Of a stretch of 14,885 nucleotides of DNA, positions 7,116 through 12,770 are shown piece after piece. The DNA is from DASTPP01 sp035762175 (GTDB lineage Bacteria; Myxococcota_A; Polyangia; Polyangiales; Polyangiaceae): the NCBI GenBank assembly GCA_035762175.1, contig DASTPP010000215.1, forward strand, positions 1 to 14,885, given 5' to 3'. The notes beneath the pieces are model-generated. The model did no database searches, was not told the DNA's origin, and saw nothing but the letters and a program-made list of their open reading frames with translations. Every line of letters starts with the position of its first letter. Positions within the stretch are counted from its first letter, which is position 1. The position numbers were made by a program, and so were the translations under genes.

Positions 7116-7300
7116 CGGCGCGCGAGGGGGGGGCGCCGAGGGGCGTGCGGCGGCGCGCGAGGGGGGGGCGCCGAGGGGCTGCGGGCGGCGGGGCTGCGCG
7201 AGGGAGGGGCGCCGAGGGGCGCGCGGCGGCGCGCGAGGGGGGGGCGCCGAGGGGCGCGCGGCGGGGCTGCGCGAGGGCAAGGCCGAGGGGCCGCGGGCGG
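7116..7300. repeat. GC-rich minisatellite of five 35-39 bp units derived from the MNT-HEPN tail
   Basis: Units start at 7116, 7151, 7189, 7227 and 7262 (lengths 35, 38, 38, 35, 39), each of the form CGG-GCGCGAGGG-GCCGAGGGG-CGGG. Three units carry runs of eight G. The last unit (7267-7306) matches the tail of the MNT-HEPN gene near 1062-1101 at roughly 38 of 40 bases, including 24 identical bases in a row. The frame that encodes the tail is not kept, and no Ala/Gly/Arg-rich frame across it looks like protein. It is probably a decayed, expanded third trace of the module. Confidence 0.75.
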
Positions 7301-7535
7301 CGGGGCTCGGCGGTCGCCGTGCTGAGCTCAGCGTTGGTCGCGGCGGCGCTCGGGGTGGCGCTGGGTTATGACATCTCTGTTGGCTTTCGGTGACAATCCC
7401 GTCTGCAAGCGTGGTGGCTCGTCGGGTGGCGCCGACAGGGGCTGGGCGTCGGCTCGCCGGGTTGTGAGTGGTGGCCGTGACCTCGCGGAGGCTGTAGCAT
7501 CGGAGCCGCCCGCGGCGCGGGCGTACGCTTTGGCG
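7301..7535. other. Upstream region of the glycosyltransferase pair
   Basis: No gene is supported here. Positions 7366-7415 form a relatively AT-rich island (TTATGACATC, then TTGGCTTTCGG) that is the likeliest place for the promoter of the two glycosyltransferase genes. I cannot identify convincing -35 and -10 boxes with correct spacing. An open frame extends back to 7368, but its residues do not resemble the family, so I treat it as non-coding. Confidence 0.3.
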
Positions 7536-8294
7536 ATGTTGCTACGCGAACCATCGATGGCTGTCGTCTCCGACGCATCGTTTACCTCGGGCGAGGGCGC
7601 GCTCGTCGTCGTGCCGACGTACAACGAGGCCGACAACGTCGAGCCCCTCGTCGCCGCCGTGCGCGCGGCCGCGCCCTCGGCGTCGGTGCTGGTCGTCGAC
7701 GACGACTCGCCCGACGGCACGTGGCGCACCGTCGAGCGGCTCGCCGCCGCCGACCCGCGGGTGCACGTGCTGCGCCGGCGGGGCCGGCGGGGGCTCGGCT
7801 CCGCGTACGTCGACGGGTTTCGGTGGGGCCTCGAGCGCCGCTACGGCGCCTTCGTCGGCATGGACGCCGACTTTTCGCACGACCCCGCCCTCTTGCCCCT
7901 CTTCTTCGGCGCGCTCGGCCGGGGCGCCGACGTGGTCGTCGGCTCGCGCAACGTCGCCGGCGGCGGCGTGCGGGGCTGGGGGCCGGGGCGGCTCGCGCTG
8001 TCGAAGGGCGGCTCGGCGTACGCCCGGGCCATTCTCGGCGTGCCGGTGCGCGATCTGACCACGGGCTACAAGGCCTTCAGCGGCCGGGCCCTCGAGGCCA
8101 TCGGCCTCGAGTCGCTGCGCTCGAACGGCTTCGCCTTCCAGATCGAGACCACGTACCGTGCCTTGCGCCGGGGCCTGCGCGTCGTCGAGGTGCCCATCGT
8201 GTTCGTCGACCGGCGCTCGGGCAAGTCGAAGATGAGCGGCGCCATCTTCGCCGAGGCCGTCGTGGGCGTCTGGCGCATGCGCTTCGACCGATGA
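7536..8294 (+). CDS. GT2 glycosyltransferase, Dpm1-like polyprenyl-phosphate sugar synthase
   Basis: The product should transfer a sugar, typically mannose or glucose, from a nucleotide sugar to polyprenyl phosphate on the inner face of the membrane. Visible GT2/Dpm1 motifs in order are VVVPTYNEADN, VVDDDSPDGT, the metal-binding DAD in GMDADFSHDP, VGSRNVAGGG, DLTTGYKAF, SNGFAFQIE and EVPIVFVDRRSGKSKMS. These cover the whole catalytic domain. The protein (252 residues from ATG 7536; ATG 7557 is an alternative seven codons later) ends right after that domain. It has no C-terminal membrane helices or GtrA-like domain, like the short soluble Dpm1 forms. Neither start has a clear ribosome site. 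Its stop overlaps the start of the next gene (ATGA), so the two are translationally coupled and probably act in one pathway. Confidence 0.9.
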   Translation: MLLREPSMAVVSDASFTSGEGALVVVPTYNEADNVEPLVAAVRAAAPSASVLVVDDDSPDGTWRTVERLAAADPRVHVLRRRGRRGLGSAYVDGFRWGLERRYGAFVGMDADFSHDPALLPLFFGALGRGADVVVGSRNVAGGGVRGWGPGRLALSKGGSAYARAILGVPVRDLTTGYKAFSGRALEAIGLESLRSNGFAFQIETTYRALRRGLRVVEVPIVFVDRRSGKSKMSGAIFAEAVVGVWRMRFDR

Positions 8295-10060
8295 GCCTCG
8301 CGAGCCGCTTCGGCGCGGCCGGCCGGGGCGTGCGCGCGGCGTTCGTCGAGCTCCGGGGCGACGACCGCGCCCTGCGCCGGCTCGTCGCGGGGTACGCCGC
8401 GCTCCAGTTCGCCCTCGCCCTGTGGGACGTGCCGGGCTCGTACGGTTGGGAGAACGACGGCGTCGCCCCGCGCGATCTGTTCGGCGGCCTCGCCTTCAAC
8501 CTCAAGCCCGGCGCCGCCCACCGCTACCCGCTCTTGCACTACGCCCTCGTCGGCCTCGCGTCGCTGCCCGCCTTCGCGTACGCGCTCGCGACCTCGGCCG
8601 CGCTGACGCCCGCGGCGCTGGCCGACCGCGTGCTTTCGGTCCCCGTGATGACGGGCGTCTCGCTCGCCGCCAAGGCCCTCGGCGTCGGCGCGGGCGCGCT
8701 CGCGCTCTTGGCGCTCGGCCGCGTCGCGCGGCGCGTCTCGTCGGCGGGCGCGGCGCGCTGGGCCGTGGCGCTCGCCGCGATCAACCTGAGCTTTGCCTAC
8801 TACGGCCGCACCAGCAACGTCGACGTGCCCGCGCTCGCCTGGACGGCGCTCGCCTTCGACCGCCTGCTCACCGTCGCCGAGCGCGGCACGGCGCGCGACT
8901 ACGGCGCGTTCTTTTTGCTCGCGGCCGCCTCGCTCGCCACGAAAGACCCGGCCTACGCCTCGTACGTCGTCGCCGCCCCGGCCTACCTCGTGGCGCTGCC
9001 GCTCGCGCGCCCCGGGGCGCTCGCCGCGGGCCCCGCGCACTGGCGGCGGCTGCGCGGGGGGCTCGCGCTCGGCGCCCTCGGCTACGGCGTGCTGAGCGGC
9101 GGGCTGCTCAACCCGACCGGCTACGTCGCCCACGTGCGCATGCTGGTCGGCACCAACAGCCAAGACTGGCGCCTCTACCCGCGCACCTTGGCCGGCCTGC
9201 GCGCCAACGTGATCGATCTCGCCTCGGGCCAGGCCGACTACTGGTGGCCCTGGCCGATCGTCGCCCTCGCCTGGGCGGGCGTCGCCCTCGCCCTCGCCCG
9301 CCCGGCCCGCCCCCCGCTCGGCGTCCCTGCCTTCCGGCTGATGCCGCTCGTCGCCGGGGTGAGCAGCCAGCTCTTCTTTACCCTCGTCGTCGCCCGCAAC
9401 GAGCACCGCTTCTTGCTGCCGCTGGGCTTCTGGCTCTCGCTCTATGGCGGCGTCGCCTTCGACGCGCTCGCCCGGGGCCTGCGGCGCTCGACGCCCCTCG
9501 GGCGCTGGGCCCCTTGGGCGCTCGGGGCGGCGCTCGTCGCGGGCGCGCGGGCCCCGGTGGCCTTCGCCTTGACGCAGTGGGGCGACGCGCGCCGCGAGGT
9601 CGAGGCCTTTTTGTCCGGCCTGCCCGAGGGCACGCGCGTCGAGACGTACGGGCTGCTCACGTACCTGCCGCGCTTCGGGCGTCCGGGCGAGGTGCCCTAC
9701 CGCCTGCGGCGCGTCGGCCCCGAGCCCGCGCGCCGCCGGAACCCGCTGCCGGGCGCCGAAGAGGTCGAAGATACCCTCGAGAACGCCCCCGCCCGCGCCC
9801 CCGACGTCATCGTGCTGCCCGAGGCGTACGCCCTGCGCTTCGTCGAAGCGTCGCCCCCCGCCATGACGTCGAAGAGCGGCCCGAACCCTGCGACGCGCGC
9901 CTACGTCGAGGCCATCATCGAAGGGCGCCTGCCCGGCTACGACGTGCGCACCTTCGGGCCGACCTTGCCGCCCTGGGCCGCGGCGCTCGGCCTGAGCCCG
10001 GCCGCGCCCCACGGCGGCATCGGCCAGCGCGTGTGGGTGTGCGTTCGGCGAGCGATGTGA
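8291..10060 (+). CDS. GT-C (GT39/PMT-like) membrane glycosyltransferase
   Basis: ATG 8291 overlaps the previous stop by 4 nt (ATGA). The 589-residue product has about 11 or 12 hydrophobic segments between residues 31 and 440, then a soluble C-terminal part of about 150 residues. The first loop after helix 1 contains acidic residues (WENDGVAPRD, Glu54, Asp56, Asp62) in the position of the catalytic Asp/Glu of GT-C enzymes. TSNVDVPALAW near 175 resembles the second conserved Asp loop of GT39 proteins. Such enzymes take a sugar from a polyprenyl-phosphate carrier and attach it to protein, lipid A or a surface glycan on the periplasmic side. The Dpm1-like neighbour is the natural supplier of that donor. 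The acceptor cannot be told from sequence. The larger open frame reaching back to 7721 is a shadow of the GT2 gene. Confidence 0.85.
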   Translation: MSLASRFGAAGRGVRAAFVELRGDDRALRRLVAGYAALQFALALWDVPGSYGWENDGVAPRDLFGGLAFNLKPGAAHRYPLLHYALVGLASLPAFAYALATSAALTPAALADRVLSVPVMTGVSLAAKALGVGAGALALLALGRVARRVSSAGAARWAVALAAINLSFAYYGRTSNVDVPALAWTALAFDRLLTVAERGTARDYGAFFLLAAASLATKDPAYASYVVAAPAYLVALPLARPGALAAGPAHWRRLRGGLALGALGYGVLSGGLLNPTGYVAHVRMLVGTNSQDWRLYPRTLAGLRANVIDLASGQADYWWPWPIVALAWAGVALALARPARPPLGVPAFRLMPLVAGVSSQLFFTLVVARNEHRFLLPLGFWLSLYGGVAFDALARGLRRSTPLGRWAPWALGAALVAGARAPVAFALTQWGDARREVEAFLSGLPEGTRVETYGLLTYLPRFGRPGEVPYRLRRVGPEPARRRNPLPGAEEVEDTLENAPARAPDVIVLPEAYALRFVEASPPAMTSKSGPNPATRAYVEAIIEGRLPGYDVRTFGPTLPPWAAALGLSPAAPHGGIGQRVWVCVRRAM

Positions 10061-10214
10061 GCCTTACGGGGTAATCGCCGCCTTCGATGTCATCGGGGGC
10101 CGAAGGGTTGCGGGATAAGCCCGCCCCGACGGCGCCGCCCCCCGGCTCGGAAGGGCTGATGTCGACTCTGAATCGAAGGTTAACTTCGACCTCGAGCGTG
10201 TCGTTACCCCCTTC
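10061..10214. other. Intergenic, possible promoter region
   Basis: Non-coding stretch after the GT-C gene. It contains a small inverted repeat, CGAAG-GTTAA-CTTCG, at 10174-10188. This could be an operator or a weak hairpin but is short enough to be chance. Confidence 0.25.
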
Positions 10215-10427
10215 ATGCACAGGGATGGCGAGATCGGGTCGAAACTGGTGCTCTTGTTGGCGGGGGTGGGGGCGATCATGTGGGGCGGTTCTCGGCTCGC
10301 GAACCCCTGCTTTGGCCACGTGGGCGCGGCGGGCGCCGAGGCGTCGACGCGGGGGGGGGCCGTGGCCTTCCATGAAGAGGTCGACGTGACCTCGAAGTCG
10401 TATCGCGTGCATACCCTTTCGAAGTGA
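10215..10427 (+). CDS. Possible small membrane-anchored or exported protein, 70 residues
   Basis: The frame starts at ATG 10215 and encodes MHRDGEIGSKLVLLLAGVGAIMWGG, which gives one hydrophobic helix (about 10-25). A short polar tail ends in DVTSKSYRVHTLSK. The helix could be a membrane anchor or signal peptide. No family is recognised, and there is no strong ribosome site before the ATG. A run of nine G (10351-10359) lies inside the frame, so slippage there would change the last 23 or so residues. Composition is less biased than in the surrounding shadows, which mildly favours a real gene, but it may be spurious. Confidence 0.35.
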   Translation: MHRDGEIGSKLVLLLAGVGAIMWGGSRLANPCFGHVGAAGAEASTRGGAVAFHEEVDVTSKSYRVHTLSK

Positions 10428-10436
10428 AGAGGCAGC

Positions 10437-10634
10437 GTGTCGCCCGCCCCTGCCGAGTCACTTTCTGCCACGATAACGGGGGCCCCGGGGCGCGAAGGGA
10501 CGTCGGCGGGCCGGGTTTCGGGCGGCTCGCTCGTGCTCGAGGCCCGGTCGGCGCGTTCGGCAGAGTCGGCGCGCGCTTCGAGACCCGTCGGGCGGGCCCT
10601 TCTTCGCGCGGCTTCGGCCCGGGGATTGCTTTGA
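10437..10634 (+). CDS. Doubtful small ORF, 65 residues
   Basis: GTG 10437 lies 9 nt after the stop of the preceding small ORF and 5 nt after AGAGG, a good ribosome site. That arrangement would suit a two-gene operon. The product is Ser/Ala/Arg-rich (for example SARSAESARASR), has no recognisable motif or membrane helix, and could easily be chance in such GC-rich DNA. Apart from this ORF I see nothing in 10428-10716. Confidence 0.2.
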   Translation: MSPAPAESLSATITGAPGREGTSAGRVSGGSLVLEARSARSAESARASRPVGRALLRAASARGLL

Positions 10635-10728
10635 CGTCGAGCCAAGGCCTGACCCCGAGGGTGCGGCCCGAGGCCCCGAGGCCAGCGCGTCGTGCACGCG
10701 GTCGTCGCGGCGAAGTGTGAGGTCAACG

Positions 10729-11355
10729 ATGTGCAAGTGCGGCTATTTTGATTGGGCGGCGGCAGAGAACTACTTCGGCCAAGAGCACCAGCAGTGGGTA
10801 AGCTCGATGGGGCCGGGGTGGGTATTGATGGACGACGAGGGGCGCCTGCAGACGATCAGCACCGTCGACGGGCGCGACACGCTCGACGACGGCACGCCGC
10901 TCGTGCACCGCCTCGAAGACGCCGCGCGGCGCTGGGCCGAGCACCTGCGCCACCTCTACGGCTGGGCGCTGCGGCCGGCCCGCTACGACGCGGTTGCGTT
11001 AGAGCGGTCGCCCGGCGGCGCGGGCGGTCACCTCGGCGCCGCCGTGGCCCGCCGCCTCGTGGCCGGCGGCGCGTCAGCGCTTGTTGTCGAAGGCGATGCC
11101 CTTGCGCGTCTGCTCGAGGGCCTCGCGCGTGGCGGCGATGGCCTTGACGCGGTGGCCGCCCTTGTCGTCGGCGGCGTTCTGCAGATCGTTGAGCGCGTCC
11201 TGCAGGTGGTTGACGGCCGAGTGCATGCGGGGCTGCGGGTCGGCGTGCGCGGAGGGCAGGGCGCCGGTGCCGACGACGGTGGCGAGGGCGGCGGCGAAGG
11301 CGAAGGTCGAGAGCTTCCAGTAGTTCATGACAATTCTCTTGGCGTGGGGGGTTAG
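10729..11355 (+). CDS. Small CxC-containing hypothetical protein; 3' half of the frame probably not genuine
   Basis: ATG 10729 follows TGAGG by 6 nt. The first 90 or so residues look like real protein: MCKCGYFDWAAAENYFGQEH, a VLMDDEGRLQTIS segment, and an amphipathic VHRLEDAARRWAEHLRHLYGW near residue 70. CxC at 2-4 could bind metal, but this is a guess; no family is recognised. The frame then runs without a stop through the whole of the antisense gene at 11074-11328, ending at 11355. There it reads as Gly/Val/Glu-rich sequence typical of an antisense shadow. The true gene may therefore end near 11000-11070 and have lost its stop. For example, a frameshift would reach the TAG at 11000-11002. 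Alternatively the overlap is real. Real-gene confidence applies to the first third. Confidence 0.45.
   Translation: MCKCGYFDWAAAENYFGQEHQQWVSSMGPGWVLMDDEGRLQTISTVDGRDTLDDGTPLVHRLEDAARRWAEHLRHLYGWALRPARYDAVALERSPGGAGGHLGAAVARRLVAGGASALVVEGDALARLLEGLARGGDGLDAVAALVVGGVLQIVERVLQVVDGRVHAGLRVGVRGGQGAGADDGGEGGGEGEGRELPVVHDNSLGVGG
11074..11328 (-). CDS. Small exported helical protein with GGHR motif
   Basis: ATG 11328-11326 is preceded by AAGAG 7 nt upstream. The 84-residue product begins MNYWKLSTFAFAAALATVVG and has a typical Sec signal peptide, probably cut after ALPSAHA (about residue 29). The mature part, about 55 residues, looks like a two-helix hairpin: a first helix MHSAVNHLQDALNDLQNAA, a turn with DDKGGHRVKAI, and a second helix to EQTRKGIAFDN. 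I recall many small periplasmic proteins of unknown function with this GGHR turn, but I cannot check it here; the role is unknown. The gene lies fully inside the plus-strand frame 10729-11355. Its clear signal peptide and heptad pattern make this strand the better-supported coding strand. Its promoter should lie within 11329-11460. Confidence 0.75.
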   Translation of the reverse strand: MNYWKLSTFAFAAALATVVGTGALPSAHADPQPRMHSAVNHLQDALNDLQNAADDKGGHRVKAIAATREALEQTRKGIAFDNKR

Positions 11356-11651
11356 GTGGTCAGGGGCGCCGGGCGGGCGGCGCGCGAGGGCGGGCGGGGT
11401 GCCCCGCGTGGGTGCGCCCTCGCGCGCCGGCGTCGCCGGGCGGAGCCCCTGGACGCCCGAACTTTACGCAAGCCGGGGGCGGGCCTTCCGTGAAGGAGTG
11501 CTAAGCGTTGGTAAACGAACGCCTGCCGCGGGGGCGGGCGCTCGGGGCCGGCCGGGGGGCGGCGGGCTTGGTCGAAGGCGGGGCGCACTGTCAAGATGGT
11601 GGGGCGGGCGGAAGGGCTTTAGGGTCGAGAGGCTCCGCGGGAGGGTGCTTG
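11329..11651. other. Divergent intergenic region
   Basis: This lies between the minus-strand exported-protein gene and the plus-strand DUF1579-like gene and should hold both promoters. I find no clear -35/-10 boxes. GGAGGG at 11639-11644 is the ribosome site of the plus-strand gene. A short inverted repeat, GCGTT / AACGC, near 11506-11523 is too weak to call. Frames crossing it are compositional shadows. Confidence 0.3.
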
Positions 11652-12119
11652 ATGGACGCGCAGCGGCTTGCGGCGTTGCGGCAAAGCTTGGCCGCGTTCG
11701 AGGGGGTGTGGGAGGGCGACGAAGAGATCGCCTCGTCGCCCGTGGTGCGCGAGGGCCCGGCCCGGGGGCGGCACGTGATGCGCCGCGCGGTCGACGGCAG
11801 CATTCTGGTGCAAGAGTACGAGCGGCGGCGCGACGACGGCACCCGCCCGATCTCGGGGCACGGGGTGTTCGCGATCGACCCGCTGAGCGGGGTCGTGGCG
11901 TGGTTCTTCTTCGACAGCCTGGGCTACCTGCCGAACGAGCCCGCGCGCGGGGGCTGGCACGACGGGGGGCTCTTGCTGGCCAAGAGCACGCGGCGGGGCG
12001 AGGCGCGCTACCACTTTCGGGTCGAGGGGCGGCACCTCTTGCACCACATCGAGGGCAAGTCGGCGGGGGTGGCCGACTTTACGACCTTCCTGTCGGGCTC
12101 GTACCGGCGGGTGCGCTGA
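11652..12119 (+). CDS. DUF1579-like protein
   Basis: ATG 11652 has GGAGGG 7 nt upstream. The 155-residue product has the layout of DUF1579-type lipocalin-like beta proteins: FEGVWEGDEEI near 16-26, a central ILVQEYERRRDDG, then GHGVFAIDPLSGVVAWFFFDSLGY (about 73-97) and strand-like repeats up to FLSGSYRRVR. Those proteins have no established reaction; some are thought to bind small ligands. There is no signal peptide, so it should be cytoplasmic. It lies 107 bp before ohr on the same strand with a hairpin between, so the two may share a promoter but be partly uncoupled. The family call is from motif resemblance only. Confidence 0.7.
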   Translation: MDAQRLAALRQSLAAFEGVWEGDEEIASSPVVREGPARGRHVMRRAVDGSILVQEYERRRDDGTRPISGHGVFAIDPLSGVVAWFFFDSLGYLPNEPARGGWHDGGLLLAKSTRRGEARYHFRVEGRHLLHHIEGKSAGVADFTTFLSGSYRRVR

Positions 12120-12121
12120 GG

Positions 12122-12140
12122 GCCCCCCCGGGCGGGGGGC
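12122..12140 (+). terminator. GC hairpin after the DUF1579-like gene
   Basis: Perfect 7-bp stem, GCCCCCC (12122-12128) with GGGGGGC (12134-12140), and a 5-nt loop, beginning 3 nt after the stop codon. There is no T-run, so it may weaken rather than end transcription into ohr. Confidence 0.35.
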
Positions 12141-12226
12141 GCATTCGGGCCGTGCGCGGGGGGCGCGCCCGTGTCATGCCACCGCCCGCCGCGGCCCGGG
12201 CCGACGGCGAGAAAGGGAGCACGACC

Positions 12227-12649
12227 ATGACGCCCATCTACACCGCCACCGCGACCGCCGAGGGGGGCCGCGCGGGCCACGTTCGTTCGTCCGAAGGCGC
12301 CGTCGACCTGGCGCTCAGCATGCCGAAAGAGCTGGGCGGGCCGGGCGGCTCGGGCGCCAACCCCGAGCAGCTCTTCGCGGCCGGCTACGCGGCCTGCTTC
12401 GAGAGCGCGCTGCGCCTGGTGGCGCGCACGCAGCAGGTGCCGCTGACCCGCGGCAAGATCACGGCGAAGGTGACGCTCGGCAAGACCGAGGCGGGCGCCT
12501 TCGAGCTGGGGGTCGAGCTGCGGGGCGCCTTCGACGGGCTCTCGCGCGAGCAGGTCGAGAAGCTGATGCACGCCGCGCACGAGGTCTGCCCCTACTCGCG
12601 CGCGACGCGCAACAACATCGAGGTGAAGCTGGTCGCCGAGGGCGGCTGA
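12227..12649 (+). CDS. ohr: Organic hydroperoxide resistance protein Ohr (OsmC/Ohr family)
   Basis: ATG 12227 follows GGGAG by 7 nt. The 140-residue product matches Ohr along its full length: YTATATAEGGRAG, PKELGG, ANPEQLFAAGYAACFESAL and HEVCPYSRATRNN. Peroxidatic Cys57 and resolving Cys121 are present, as are the catalytic Arg15 (GGR) and Glu47 (PEQLF). It should therefore be active in reducing fatty-acid and other organic hydroperoxides in the cytoplasm, using lipoylated proteins as electron donor. CPYS with the ATRNN ending favours Ohr over OsmC. The usual regulator OhrR (MarR family) is not in the window, and I see no clear operator in the 107 bp upstream. Confidence 0.95.
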   Translation: MTPIYTATATAEGGRAGHVRSSEGAVDLALSMPKELGGPGGSGANPEQLFAAGYAACFESALRLVARTQQVPLTRGKITAKVTLGKTEAGAFELGVELRGAFDGLSREQVEKLMHAAHEVCPYSRATRNNIEVKLVAEGG

Positions 12650-12661
12650 GCGCGCCGTCGG

Positions 12662-12679
12662 GGGGCCGGCGGCGGCCCC
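12662..12679 (+). terminator. GC hairpin after ohr
   Basis: Perfect 7-bp stem, GGGGCCG (12662-12668) with CGGCCCC (12673-12679), and a 4-nt loop, 12 nt past the ohr stop. It has no T-run. It lies between two convergent genes, where a terminator is expected. Confidence 0.4.
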
Positions 12680-12744
12680 GCGGGCGGCGCGGCGGCGCCT
12701 CGCTCGGAGGGCCGGCGGCGGGGCGGGGGCGGCGGTGGGGCGCG

Positions 12745-12763
12745 CGCCCCGCGTTTCGGGGCG
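12745..12763 (-). terminator. GC hairpin after the OPT transporter gene
   Basis: Perfect 7-bp stem, CGCCCCG (12745-12751) with CGGGGCG (12757-12763), and a 5-nt loop, 7 nt past the stop of the minus-strand transporter. No T-run follows in either direction. Confidence 0.4.
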
Positions 12764-12770
12764 GGGCGCC

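Noticed and set aside
7040..7393. Plus-strand ORF across the minisatellite
   Set aside because: Ala/Arg/Gly repeats from GC-rich satellite DNA; no ribosome site or protein-like pattern.
8066..10012. 648-codon minus-strand frame opposite the GT pair
   Set aside because: Charged Arg/Glu/Gly-rich shadow; the plus strand shows GT2 motifs and membrane helices.
10174..10188. Operator before the small ORF at 10215
   Set aside because: The 5-bp stem is too short to separate from chance.
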